From the NCBI RefSeq assembly GCF_016937515.1, contig NZ_JAFHKM010000002.1:4025001-4089000 (forward strand): DNA of 64,000 nt. Direction: 5' to 3'. Shown here one piece after another: positions 44,584-53,554 of the stretch. Made by a program: the position numbers and the translations under genes. The notes beneath the pieces are model-generated. The model was not told the DNA's origin. It worked only from the letters and a program-made list of their open reading frames with translations, and did not search any database. Source of the DNA: Cohnella algarum (GTDB taxonomy: Bacteria > Bacillota > Bacilli > Paenibacillales > Paenibacillaceae). Each line of letters begins with the position of its first letter. The first letter of the stretch is position 1.

Positions 44584-46548
44584 ATGAGGTTCAGGCAGGT
44601 GCATCTCGATTTCCACACGTCGGAAGCGATCCCAGGCATCGGGACGCGGTTCGACAAGCGCCAGTTCCAAGAGGCGCTGCGAATCGGGCACGTCGACTCG
44701 ATCACCGTGTTTTCCAAATGCCATCACGGCTGGGCCTATCATCCGAGCAAGGCGAACGAAATGCATCCGCATCTCGATTTCGACCTGCTTGGAAGCATGA
44801 TCGAAGCGGCGCACGAGATCGGCGTCAAAACGCCCGTCTACCTGTCCGCGGGACTCGACGAAAAGCTGGCGCTGCGGCATCCCGAATGGCTCATTCGTTC
44901 GCAGGACGACCGCACGCGGTGGGTGGACAGCTTTCTGAAGCCGGGCTATCACGAGTTTTGCTTCAACACGCCTTATCTCGATATTCTGCTTGCGCAGATC
45001 GAAGAGGTGACGCGCGAGTACGACGCGGACGGCATCTTTCTCGATATCGTCGGCGTCCGCCAATGCTGCTGCGCGGCGTGCATCTCCGAGCTGCGCAGGC
45101 GGGGCAAAGACCCGCGCCGGGCGGAAGACGTGCTGGAGCTCGGCGAGGAGACCTACGCCCGCTACGTCCGGCGCGTGCGCGAAGTCGTGCACGGGATCAA
45201 GCCGGGGCTGCCGATTTTCCATAACAGCGGGCACGTCCGGCGCGGACGCCGGGATTTGGCGAGGGCGAACACCCATCTGGAGCTGGAATCGCTGCCGACC
45301 GGCGGCTGGGGGTACGATCATTTTCCGTTGTCCGCGCGGTACGTTCAGCAGCTGGGAATGCCGTTTCTCGGAATGACGGGCAAATTCCATACGTCCTGGG
45401 GAGAATTCGGCGGCTACAAGCATCCGAACGCGCTGCGGTACGAAGCCGCGCTCAGTCTCGCGAACGGGGCGGGGTGCTCGATCGGCGACCAGCTTCCGCC
45501 GGACGGACGAATGGACGAAGCGACGTACCGGCTGATCGGCGCCGCTTACCGCGAGGTCGAAGCGAAGGAAGCCTGGTGCAGGGATGCCGTCAATGTGGCC
45601 GATGTGGCCGTCCTCACATTGGAAGCGCTTCAGTCGGAACAAGGAGAAGAGCGGACCGGCTTGTCGGATACCGGGGCGGTGCGGATGCTGCTTGAGGGCC
45701 ATATTTTGTTCGACGTAGCCGATCTGGAGACGGATTTGACCCCGTACCGCGTCGTCGTGCTGCCGGACAAGGTGCGGATAGGGGAAGAGCTCGGGCGCAA
45801 GCTGAACGCCTACATCGAGCAGGGTGGACGGGTGCTCGCGACGGGATGCTCGGGATTGAACGAGCAGGGCGACGCCTTCGCTCTCGACCTGGGCGTCCGC
45901 CTCGTCGGAGAAAATCCGTACCGGCCGGACTACTGCCGTCCGTCGTTTCCGTTGCCGAGCCTGGGGGAAGCCGCGTTCGTCTGCTATGCGCCGGGACTGA
46001 GCGTCGAGCTCTCGGGCGGGAAGGAGCTCGCGGCTCGCGAAAATCCGTACTTCAACCGTGACGCGTTTGCGTTTTGCTCGCACCAGCATACGCCGAATTC
46101 GGGCGAATACGGGGGCCCGGGCATGGCGGCAAGCGACGCCGGCATCTATATCGCCTGGAACGTATTCGAGGATTATGCCGTCAAGGGCAGCCTGTTTTTG
46201 AAGGAGCTCGTTCTTCACGCGCTGAACCTGCTGCTTCCTTCGAAAACCGTCGATACGGGTCTTCCCGCCCAGGGCGTCACGACCGTCCAGCGGCAGCCGG
46301 GCAGCGGGCGCTACGTTCACCATTTGCTGTATGCGTCGCCGGTGAAGCGGGGCAGCGGCATCGAGGTCATCGAGGATATCGTGCCTTTGCGGGACGTAAC
46401 CGCGACGCTTGCGCTGCCCGAGCCGGTTAAGAGAATCTATCTCGCCCCGCAAATGGAGGAGCTCCCGTTCGAGCGGACGGGCGAGAGAAGCGTTCGGTAT
46501 ACCGTGCCCGAAGTAACCTGCCACCAGATGGTCGTGCTCGAAGTTTAG
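44584..46548 (+). CDS. Putative glycoside hydrolase, GHL6/GH151-like (possible alpha-L-fucosidase)
   Basis: The 654-residue protein starts with a TIM-barrel domain of the GHL6 type (RFRQVHLDFHTSEAIPGIG; SITVFSKCHHGWAYHP; DADGIFLDIVGVRQCCC), followed from ~residue 370 by a GATase-like beta-galactosidase trimerisation domain (YRVVVLPDKVRIGEELG) and a C-terminal beta domain. I recall this architecture from GH151 alpha-L-fucosidases of Paenibacillus, but the match is from memory. There is no signal peptide, so it is cytosolic. The ATG at 44584 sits 6 bp after AGAGGTG; GTG 44575 would cover that site. Fructokinase follows in the same direction. Confidence 0.72.
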   Translation: MRFRQVHLDFHTSEAIPGIGTRFDKRQFQEALRIGHVDSITVFSKCHHGWAYHPSKANEMHPHLDFDLLGSMIEAAHEIGVKTPVYLSAGLDEKLALRHPEWLIRSQDDRTRWVDSFLKPGYHEFCFNTPYLDILLAQIEEVTREYDADGIFLDIVGVRQCCCAACISELRRRGKDPRRAEDVLELGEETYARYVRRVREVVHGIKPGLPIFHNSGHVRRGRRDLARANTHLELESLPTGGWGYDHFPLSARYVQQLGMPFLGMTGKFHTSWGEFGGYKHPNALRYEAALSLANGAGCSIGDQLPPDGRMDEATYRLIGAAYREVEAKEAWCRDAVNVADVAVLTLEALQSEQGEERTGLSDTGAVRMLLEGHILFDVADLETDLTPYRVVVLPDKVRIGEELGRKLNAYIEQGGRVLATGCSGLNEQGDAFALDLGVRLVGENPYRPDYCRPSFPLPSLGEAAFVCYAPGLSVELSGGKELAARENPYFNRDAFAFCSHQHTPNSGEYGGPGMAASDAGIYIAWNVFEDYAVKGSLFLKELVLHALNLLLPSKTVDTGLPAQGVTTVQRQPGSGRYVHHLLYASPVKRGSGIEVIEDIVPLRDVTATLALPEPVKRIYLAPQMEELPFERTGERSVRYTVPEVTCHQMVVLEV

Positions 46549-46644
46549 GCGATTCCTTGACATTCCCAAAGGTTGTTTTGACAAGCGGGCGGAATCGTTA
46601 TACCTTAGAACGGTAAGGTTACGTAGCACAGGAGGTTCTGGCAA

Positions 46645-47529
46645 ATGAGAATAGGCGCGATCGAGGCGGGCGGCACGAAATTCGTCTGCGGCATCGGCAA
46701 CGAAAACGGCGTTATCGAAGAACGGGTGCAGTTTCCGACTGAGCATCCGGAGAAGACGCTTGGCAATGTGATTTCTTATTTCCGCGATAAAAACGTCGAA
46801 GCGATCGGAATCGGCACGTTCGGTCCGATCGATCTCGATCCGTCGAGCTCCCGTTACGGCTATGTCACGACGACGCCCAAGCCGGGGTGGTCGGACTATC
46901 CGTTCCTTCCCGTTCTGAAGCGGGAATTCGACGTTCCGTTCGGCTGGGATACGGACGTGAACGCCGCCGCTTACGGCGAAGCGGTCTGGGGCGCGGCGAA
47001 GGGGCTGAACAGCTGCGTTTATTATACGATCGGCACGGGCGTTGGCGTGGGCGTGTACGTCGAGGGCAAGCTCGTGCACGGGCTTACGCACCCGGAAGGC
47101 GGCCACATTCCGCTGAGGCGCCATCCGGAAGACAAGTTCGAGGGGTGGTGCCCGTATCACAAAGATTGCCTGGAAGGAATGGCCGCAGGTCCCGCTTTGG
47201 AAAAGAGATGGGGCGTGAAAGGCCACGAGCTGGCGCCCGACCATCCGGCCTGGGAGATCGAAGCCTATTATATCGCGCAAGCGGTGTCCGGTTCGATTTT
47301 GCTGCTCTCCCCGAAAAAAATCATTCTCGGCGGCGGCGTCATGCATCAGCAGCAATTGTTCCCGCTCATTCGCAAGCAGGTGAAGGAATATTTGAACGGA
47401 TATGTAAGCGCGAAAGAGGTGCTCGAAGGCATCGACGACTACATCGTGCCTCCGGGCCTCGGCGACAACGCCGGCCTCAGCGGCTCGCTCGCCCTCGGCT
47501 TGCGGGCGCTGCAAGCGTCGGAAGCCTGA
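46645..47529 (+). CDS. scrK: ROK family fructokinase
   Basis: The 294-residue sugar kinase phosphorylates fructose, or a related hexose, with ATP. It has the N-terminal phosphate-binding EAGGTKFVCGIG, IGIGTFGPIDLD, the DTDVNAAAYGE segment with the catalytic Asp, and GTGVGVG. The ROK zinc site is clear: His in PEGGHIPLRRHPED plus Cys-His-Cys in GWCPYHKDCLEG. Length and motifs match Gram-positive fructokinases (ScrK/GmuE). It lies 96 bp after the glycosidase with a good AGGAGG and overlaps the same regulatory region. Confidence 0.9.
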   Translation: MRIGAIEAGGTKFVCGIGNENGVIEERVQFPTEHPEKTLGNVISYFRDKNVEAIGIGTFGPIDLDPSSSRYGYVTTTPKPGWSDYPFLPVLKREFDVPFGWDTDVNAAAYGEAVWGAAKGLNSCVYYTIGTGVGVGVYVEGKLVHGLTHPEGGHIPLRRHPEDKFEGWCPYHKDCLEGMAAGPALEKRWGVKGHELAPDHPAWEIEAYYIAQAVSGSILLLSPKKIILGGGVMHQQQLFPLIRKQVKEYLNGYVSAKEVLEGIDDYIVPPGLGDNAGLSGSLALGLRALQASEA

Positions 47530-47548
47530 TCGGACATGCCGGCGGCGC

Positions 47549-48406
47549 CTAGTCGCGCCGCCGGTATTCGCGGGGGGAAACCCCCGTTATTTTTTTGAAC
47601 AACCCGTTAAAAAAAGGAGTATCCTGGTAGCCGACCGCGGACGCGATGTCGGCTATTTTGCGTCGGGACGTTTTCAACAGGCGGCATGCTTCGTTGATCC
47701 GGACGGTCTGGGCGTACTCGACCGGGCTCATGCCGGTTTGCTTGCGGAAGACGCGGTGAAACTGCCGTTCGCCGACGCCGGCGAGCCGGGCGAGCTTCGC
47801 GACCGAAAGCGGCTCGGCGAATTGCGTATGCAGCGCGTGCAGCGCGGCTTCCATTCCTCCGTTCGCGCCCTGCGCGCCGCTGCCGGAGACTTCGTTGTCT
47901 TCGCGGCACAAAAACAGCAGCAGCTCGAGCAAGCCGATGTAAAGCGCGGATTCGCGCCCGAAACGGTCGGAGGCGAATTCGTAATGAAGCCGCTGAAACA
48001 AGCGGCCGAATTCCCCGTACCGGTCGCGGTAGCGGCGGATTTCCCGATGCTCGAACAGGCGCGCGATCGGCTCGCTGCCCGGGAAGGAGCCGAGCAGCCG
48101 GACGGCGGCCGTCTCGGCGAACACGCAATTGTAGACGATCAGCGGTTTCCGGCCGGAAGCGGAAGCCGGACGGAACACGTGGGATTGGCCGACCGGAATG
48201 AGCACGATGTCCCCCTGGACGACGGAAAACGAGGTGTCGCTGAAGTGATGCGTTCCGGCCCCTTCGCTGACATAGCTGATTTCGACGAAATCGTGCCGGT
48301 GTTCGGACATCGAGAACGTTTCGATCGCGCGGTTGACGTAGATAGGCAGCTCCTCGCGGTAAAACCAGGTTCCGCGCAATAGATCGATCGGTCGCATGAC
48401 GCTCAT
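47549..48406 (-). CDS. AraC family transcriptional regulator
   Basis: The 285-residue regulator has an N-terminal cupin (HRHDFVEISYVSEGAGTHHF, GDIVLIPVGQSHVF) and a C-terminal AraC DNA-binding domain (~residues 185-285; LSVAKLARLAGVGERQFHRV and VGYQDTPFFNGLFKKITG). The ATG at 48406 is behind GGAGG; the open frame further upstream overlaps the rhamnosidase gene and is not coding. It is divergent from the GH78 rhamnosidase and is its probable activator. Its last codons lie in a GCCGGCGGCGC palindrome shared with the fructokinase 3' end. Confidence 0.9.
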   Translation of the reverse strand: MSVMRPIDLLRGTWFYREELPIYVNRAIETFSMSEHRHDFVEISYVSEGAGTHHFSDTSFSVVQGDIVLIPVGQSHVFRPASASGRKPLIVYNCVFAETAAVRLLGSFPGSEPIARLFEHREIRRYRDRYGEFGRLFQRLHYEFASDRFGRESALYIGLLELLLFLCREDNEVSGSGAQGANGGMEAALHALHTQFAEPLSVAKLARLAGVGERQFHRVFRKQTGMSPVEYAQTVRINEACRLLKTSRRKIADIASAVGYQDTPFFNGLFKKITGVSPREYRRRD

Positions 48407-48536
48407 AAAGGGAACGGCCTCCGTTGAAAAAGAAGTCTGATTCACCCCGGATAAAAGTCCGGATCGCCATATTATTATACGGCATTTCCGCTTTATGATG
48501 AAGGGGAATCGAACAAGCGAGGAGTGAACATTTCCG

Positions 48537-51212
48537 ATGAGTTTGCTTGTGAAAGCGTTAACGGTCGGCGGCCGCCCGAATCCGCTCGGAACGGACGGAA
48601 AGCCGCCGCAATTCGGCTGGAAACTGGAGGCGGCGCGCCGCGGCACGCTGCAAACCGCTTGCCGGATCCAGGTGGCGGACGCGGAAGACGGGTTCGACCG
48701 CCCGCTGTGGGATACGGGAAAGACGGAATCGGACGCTTCGATCCGGGTAACGTACGAAGGACCCGCGCCGGTTTCCCGCACGCGTTATTTTTACCGCGTC
48801 AAAGCTTGGGACAATTTCGGCGGCGAATCGGACTGGAGCGAAATCGCCTGGTGGGAAACGGGGCTGCTGAGCGAGGACGAATGGCAGGCGCGGTGGATCA
48901 CGCCGGATCCGGCGGCGATCGATCCGCTTGCCGAGCCCGTTTTCGCGCTTCGCAAAAGCTTCGAGCTTAAAGGCGACGTGCGCTCGGCCCGGGTTTATGC
49001 GACCGGCGTCGGCGTCTACGATTTGTATTTGAACGGGGAAAAAGTCGGAGACGACATTCTCGCGCCCGGATGGACGAGTTACCGAAACCGCTTGCAATAT
49101 CAGACGTACGACGTGACGGACCGGCTGCGGGCCGGTTCGAACGGACTCGGCGTCCTGCTTGCGAACGGCTGGTATAAAGGCGATTTGACCTGGTCGGACA
49201 AAAGCTGCCTGTACGGGGACCGCCGCGCCGCGCTCGTGCAGCTTCACGTGACGTACGCGGACGGGACGGAAGAGATCGTCGTCAGCGATCCGACGTGGTC
49301 GGCAGCGCTCGGACCGATCCGGTATTCGGAAATTTATCACGGCGAGATCTACGACGCGCGCCTCGAGCTCGGGCAGTGGTCGCGCGGAGACTTTGACGCC
49401 TCGGAATGGGCCGCGGCCGCTTCGATCGATTTGCCGATGTCCGTGCTCGTGCCGCAGGAAAACTGGCCGACGCGGGTCACGGAGACGATCCGGCCGGTTG
49501 CGTTCATCCGCACGCCTTCCGGCGAAGCGGTGCTCGACATGGGCCAGAACATGGTCGGCCGCATTCGGCTGTCGGTCGAGGCCCCGGCCGGAACGGCCGT
49601 TCGGCTGCAGCATGCGGAGGTGCTGGACAAGGAGGGCAACTTCTACGTCGGCAATCTCCGTTCGGCCAAGCAGACGGTCGAGTATATCGCCAAAGGCGAA
49701 GGAACCGAAACGTACGCTCCGCATTTTACGTTTCAGGGCTTCCGCTACGTGAAGGTCGAGGGGTATCCGGGCATCGAGAACGGGCTTCCGCTCGACCGGT
49801 TCGTCGGCGAGGTCATCCATTCGGATATGCCTCGGTCCGGGGAATTCGAATGCTCTCACGAGCTTGTCAACCAGCTGCAGCGAAACATCGTCTGGGGGCA
49901 GCGGGGGAATTTCCTCGACGTGCCGACCGACTGCCCGCAGCGGGACGAACGGCTCGGCTGGACCGGGGACGCGCAGGTGTTCGTCTGGACGGCGGCGTTC
50001 AACTACGATGTCGGACCGTTTTTTCAGAAATGGCTGCGCGATCTTGCCGCGGATCAAAAAGAAGACGGCGGCGTGCCGTTCGTCATTCCCGACGTGCTCG
50101 ACGGAGACCACTCTTCGGCGGCGTGGGGCGACGCGGCGGTCGTCGTTCCCTGGGCGATGTACGCGACTTACGGCGACAAAGCGCTGCTCGCCGAGCAGTT
50201 CGACAGCATGAAGGCGTGGGTCGATTATATTCGCGCCCAAGGAGAGAGCGAATATTTGTGGAACACGGGCTTCCACTTCGGCGACTGGCTGGGGCTGGAC
50301 GCGAAGGAGAACAGCTACGTCGGCGCGACGCCGCGCGATCTGATCGCGACCGCGTTTTACGCGTATTCCGCGAAGCTCGTGCGCGATGCGGCGGAGGTGC
50401 TGGGCCGGGAAGAGGACGCCCGGAAGTACGGCGAGCTTTACGGCCGCGTCGTTTCGGCGTTCCGCGAGGAGTTCGTCACGCCTTCCGGCCGCATCGCCGC
50501 GCCGACGCAAACGGCGCACGTGCTGGCGCTCATGTTCGACCTGGCGGAAGGCGAAGCCCGCGCGCGGACGGCGCGCGAGCTGAACAAATTGATCGAGGAC
50601 AACGAGTTCCACCTGACGACCGGTTTTGTCGGCACTCCGTACTTGTGCCACGTCCTGTCGGCGAACGGTTATCATGAAACGGCGCTCAAGCTGCTCGTCC
50701 AGGAAGGCTATCCGTCGTGGCTGTACTCCGTCAATCAAGGCGCGACGACGATCTGGGAGCACTGGGACGGGATCAAGCCGGACGGCTCGTTCTGGAGCGA
50801 CGATATGAACTCGTACAATCACTACGCCTACGGGGCGATCGGGGATTGGCTGTACCGCGTCGTGGCGGGGCTCGACGCGGACGGCCGCGCGCCGGCGTAC
50901 AAGCGGGCGCGGATCGAACCGCGCTTCGGCGGCGAGTGGCTGACGAGCGCGCGGGCGGCTTACGATTCGGCCTATGGGCGAATCGAGGTTTCGTGGCGCG
51001 CGGACGGAATCTCGCGCGCCGTCGAGGTTGCGCTTCCGCCGAATACGACGGCGGAAGTGCTGCTTCGCGGCGCGGCGCTGGACGCGCTTCGCGAAAGCGG
51101 CCGCCCCGTTCGCGGCGGGGCGGAAGGCATCGCGTCCGCCGCGGATACGGCGGACGGCGTGCGGCTCGCGGTCGGCTCGGGCGTCTATCGCTTCGAGTAT
51201 CCGCTTGCCTGA
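48537..51212 (+). CDS. Alpha-L-rhamnosidase, GH78 family
   Basis: The 891-residue enzyme removes terminal L-rhamnose from plant glycans or glycosides. Domain order is typical: N-terminal beta domains (1-140; WDTGKTESD, YRVKAWDN), a carbohydrate-binding-like domain (RVYATGVGVYDLYLNGEKVG), a second beta domain, and the (alpha/alpha)6 catalytic barrel from ~residue 440 with the signature DVPTDCPQRDERLGWTGD carrying the catalytic acids. TTIWEHWDG and a C-terminal beta domain follow. No signal peptide, so intracellular. The ATG at 48537 has CGAGGAG upstream. AraC-regulated from the divergent gene, with a cre-like site over codons 5-9. Confidence 0.95.
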   Translation: MSLLVKALTVGGRPNPLGTDGKPPQFGWKLEAARRGTLQTACRIQVADAEDGFDRPLWDTGKTESDASIRVTYEGPAPVSRTRYFYRVKAWDNFGGESDWSEIAWWETGLLSEDEWQARWITPDPAAIDPLAEPVFALRKSFELKGDVRSARVYATGVGVYDLYLNGEKVGDDILAPGWTSYRNRLQYQTYDVTDRLRAGSNGLGVLLANGWYKGDLTWSDKSCLYGDRRAALVQLHVTYADGTEEIVVSDPTWSAALGPIRYSEIYHGEIYDARLELGQWSRGDFDASEWAAAASIDLPMSVLVPQENWPTRVTETIRPVAFIRTPSGEAVLDMGQNMVGRIRLSVEAPAGTAVRLQHAEVLDKEGNFYVGNLRSAKQTVEYIAKGEGTETYAPHFTFQGFRYVKVEGYPGIENGLPLDRFVGEVIHSDMPRSGEFECSHELVNQLQRNIVWGQRGNFLDVPTDCPQRDERLGWTGDAQVFVWTAAFNYDVGPFFQKWLRDLAADQKEDGGVPFVIPDVLDGDHSSAAWGDAAVVVPWAMYATYGDKALLAEQFDSMKAWVDYIRAQGESEYLWNTGFHFGDWLGLDAKENSYVGATPRDLIATAFYAYSAKLVRDAAEVLGREEDARKYGELYGRVVSAFREEFVTPSGRIAAPTQTAHVLALMFDLAEGEARARTARELNKLIEDNEFHLTTGFVGTPYLCHVLSANGYHETALKLLVQEGYPSWLYSVNQGATTIWEHWDGIKPDGSFWSDDMNSYNHYAYGAIGDWLYRVVAGLDADGRAPAYKRARIEPRFGGEWLTSARAAYDSAYGRIEVSWRADGISRAVEVALPPNTTAEVLLRGAALDALRESGRPVRGGAEGIASAADTADGVRLAVGSGVYRFEYPLA
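48550..48563. promoter_or_regulatory. Candidate CcpA (cre) site inside the start of the rhamnosidase gene
   Basis: TGAAAGCGTTAACG matches the cre consensus TGNAANCGNWNNCW at all but the last fixed position. Intragenic cre sites just after the start codon are a known roadblock type of catabolite repression. Confidence 0.55.
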
Positions 51213-51222
51213 CGACAGGCTT

Positions 51223-51253
51223 GCGCCCGCGCGAAATTTGCGCGGGCGCTTTT
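51223..51253 (+). terminator. Terminator of the rhamnosidase gene
   Basis: GCGCCCGCGC and GCGCGGGCGC form a 10-bp perfect stem with a 7-nt AT-rich loop, then TTTT, 10 bp after the stop codon. Confidence 0.88.
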
Positions 51254-51383
51254 CGCGGGGCGAAAGCGCCTGCGCTAGCCGCCGCGCAAGATGGCGGGCG
51301 CGGGCGCGCCGCTTGAATGGCGCTAACGTTTCTCCAGCGACATCTCCCTATACGCAGGATGTCGGCTCGGCCCTCCGCGCATC

Positions 51384-52009
51384 CAGTTGAGTAAATATTA
51401 TTCATCTGGATCGGTCAAACGTGTGAGGCCGGGCTAAGTTGGGTAGATTTTACTCTACTGGTTCTGTCAATCGCATGAGGCCGGGCTCAGTGGGGTAAAT
51501 ATTACTCTTCCGGATCGGTCAAACGCATTTAGTAGGGCTCAGTTGGGTAAATAATACTCATCTGGTTCGGTCGAACGCATGTGGTCGGGCTCAGTTGGGT
51601 AAATAATACTCATCTGGTTCGGTCGAACGCATGTGGTCGGGCTCAGTTGGGTAAATATTGCTCATCTGGATTGGTCGAACGCATGTGGTCGGGCTCAGTT
51701 GGGTAAATATCACTCATCTGGTTCGGTCAAACGCATGTAGTAGGGCTCAGTTGGGTAAATAATACTCATCTGGTTCGGTCGAACGCATGAGGCCGGGCTC
51801 AGTTGGGTAAATATCACTCATCTGGTTCGGTCGAACGCATGTGGTCGGGCTCAGTTGGATAAATATTGCTCATCTGGATTGGTCAAACGCATGTAGTAGG
51901 GCTCAGTTGGGTAAATATCACTCATCTGGTTCGGTCGAACGCATGTAGTAGGGCTCAGTTGGGTAAATTTACTCATTTGGACCGATCAAACGCATGTGGT
52001 CGGACTCAG
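51384..52009. repeat. Tandem array of twelve 52-bp repeats
   Basis: Twelve head-to-tail units of 52 bp fill 626 bp without spacers. Each unit has GTTGGGTAAAT, then CTCATCTGG, then CGGTCGAACGCATG, then GGGCTCA. Two central units (from about 51549 and 51601) are identical; the outermost units on both ends are the most diverged. The unit length is not a multiple of three and no frame stays open across the array, so it is noncoding. It lies between the rhamnosidase terminator and the LacI operon. Confidence 0.9.
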
Positions 52010-52165
52010 ACTCGTCTCGCCGCTTCCGTACGTCTGCTAACGATTCCTGATTTTCAACTCTCGACCAAAATGTTTTTCCCCGCTAATAAGAAGTCCTCCG
52101 TTTGGATTGGAAATTGTTCGATACATGGCCCGACCGAGCTAATAAAATCGGAATTGCAAACACGT

Positions 52166-52354
52166 TGCCTAGCCGGCCAACAAATTTCGACCTGCAGTTA
52201 CATTGCTTAACCGAGCCAAACAAATTTCGACCTGCAGTTACATTGCTTAACCGAGCCAAACAAATTTCGACCTGCGGCTACATGTCCTAACTAATCGACA
52301 AATTCGCTTCTGCGGCTACACAGCCTTACCGAGCCAACAAATTCGAACCTGTAG
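52166..52354. repeat. Tandem array of about five 40-bp repeats
   Basis: A second, unrelated array follows the 52-bp array after ~155 bp. Its 40-bp unit contains TAACCGAGCC, CAAATTTCGACCTGC and TTACATTGCT. Two consecutive units are identical; the 3' units are degenerate (TTCGCTTCTGC, TTCGAACCTG). It is noncoding and ends ~65 bp before the LacI promoter. The stretch between the two arrays shows no recognisable gene. Confidence 0.85.
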
Positions 52355-52420
52355 AGGGTGACATAGCCATTTTTCTTGAGAAAATCGGACGCGCAAAGGA
52401 CGGCATAGCCGTTTTCCGGA

Positions 52421-52449
52421 TTGACATCCGTTCGGCCCGGTGCCATAAT
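52421..52449 (+). promoter_or_regulatory. Sigma-A promoter of the LacI-ThuA-Gfo/Idh operon
   Basis: TTGACA (52421-52426), a 17-bp spacer and CATAAT (52444-52449). The transcript would start near 52456, 46 bp before the LacI start codon. Confidence 0.8.
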
Positions 52450-52463
52450 GTACGCGTGTACAT
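52448..52463. promoter_or_regulatory. Putative LacI-family operator overlapping the -10 box
   Basis: ATGTAC and GTACAT form perfect 6-bp arms around GCGT. LacI-type operators are typically 14-18 bp palindromes with a central CG, and this one covers the end of the -10 box and the expected transcription start, so binding would shut off the operon. The LacI gene directly downstream is the likely binder. Confidence 0.65.
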
Positions 52464-52501
52464 CATGACGATACGAAAATTCACGGCAAGGATGATGGAA
52501 G

Positions 52502-53554
52502 ATGGCGACGCGCAAAGAAGTGGCCCGGATGGCCGGCGTCTCCGAAGCGACGGTGTCGCGCGTGCTCAACGGCGTCGGCCCGATCAAGGAGGAAACGCGC
52601 AAACGGGTGCTTGAAGCGGCGGAGGCGCTCGATTACCAATTGAACGCCGTCGCGGCCAGCTTCGCGCGCGGGAGAAGCGGCAATATCGGGGTTGTGCTGC
52701 CGCATGTGCCGAAGGTGCACCTCTTTTCCACGTATTATTTCGCGGAAATCCTGAGCGGCATCGGCGAGGCGGTCCGAAGCGGCGAGGGCGGCGGGCTGCT
52801 GCTGCTGTATCGCAGTCCGGGGGAAGCCTTCGATTACGTCTCGCTGTTTCGGACGCAGAGAGTAGACGCTTGCCTTATTCTCGGAGCGACATCGGCGGAG
52901 CCGGAGCGCGAGTCGATCGCTCGGCTTGCCGACGCGGATGCTCCCTTTTGCGTCGTCGACCAGCGGTTCGACGAACATCCGGGCATCCCGGCGGTTGTCG
53001 CCGACCATGTCGGGGGCAGTTATGCCGCGACCCGCCATTTGCTGGACCGGGGGTGCCGGCGAATCGGGTTCCTTAACGGTTCGGCGCAGTACTCCAACAG
53101 CCTGGATCGCCTGCATGGTTACCGCAAAGCGCTCCGGGAAGCGGGCATCGGCGGCGAAGAAGCGGCTCCGGTCTTCGAAGGAAACTACAGCCGGAAAAGC
53201 GGGTATGCCGCGGCACCGTCCGTTTTCCGGGAAATGGAGCGGCTGGACGCGATGCTCTGCGCCAACGACCGGATGGCGATCGGCCTTATTCAAGGCCTGC
53301 GGGAATTGGGCTGCGCCTTTCCCGGCCGCTTGCCGATCGTCGGTTACGACAATTCCGACGCGGCCGCGCTGTTCGATCCGCCGCTCACGACGGTCGAGGT
53401 TCCTTTTTTCGAAATGGGGAAGCTCGCCGCCCGCAAATTGCTCGACCGGCTTTCCGGCGGCGGGAATGACGGCGAAGTGTTTCGCGAGACGCTGCCGACG
53501 CGATTGGTGGTGCGCAAATCTTGTCAATCCGGAGAGGAGATCGAACGAACATGA
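52502..53554 (+). CDS. LacI family transcriptional regulator
   Basis: The 350-residue repressor has an N-terminal helix-turn-helix (RKEVARMAGVSEATVSRVLN, residues 4-23) and hinge, followed by a type-1 periplasmic-binding effector domain (residues ~60-340) with VDQRFDEHP, LCANDRMAIGLIQG and IVGYDNSD. It is the first gene of an operon and overlaps the ThuA-like gene by 4 bp (ATGA), so all three genes are coupled. A palindromic operator over its own promoter indicates autoregulation with a sugar-type inducer. Confidence 0.93.
   Translation: MATRKEVARMAGVSEATVSRVLNGVGPIKEETRKRVLEAAEALDYQLNAVAASFARGRSGNIGVVLPHVPKVHLFSTYYFAEILSGIGEAVRSGEGGGLLLLYRSPGEAFDYVSLFRTQRVDACLILGATSAEPERESIARLADADAPFCVVDQRFDEHPGIPAVVADHVGGSYAATRHLLDRGCRRIGFLNGSAQYSNSLDRLHGYRKALREAGIGGEEAAPVFEGNYSRKSGYAAAPSVFREMERLDAMLCANDRMAIGLIQGLRELGCAFPGRLPIVGYDNSDAAALFDPPLTTVEVPFFEMGKLAARKLLDRLSGGGNDGEVFRETLPTRLVVRKSCQSGEEIERT

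Noticed and set aside
44476..47514. A 1012-codon open frame on the minus strand
   Set aside because: It lies opposite the glycoside hydrolase and fructokinase, which have clear motifs and ribosome binding sites. Its translation is Arg/Ala/His-rich and typical of antisense frames in GC-rich DNA.
47534..47566. Terminator between fructokinase and the convergent AraC gene
   Set aside because: The GCCGGCGGCGC palindrome is strong but has no T tract on either side and forms the last codons of the AraC gene, so function is unclear.
48558..50822. A 754-codon open frame on the minus strand
   Set aside because: Antisense to the unmistakable GH78 rhamnosidase; low-complexity Arg-rich translation and no family features.
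51384..52354. CRISPR array
   Set aside because: Units are 52 and 40 bp, contiguous without unique spacers, degenerate at the ends, and no cas genes are near.
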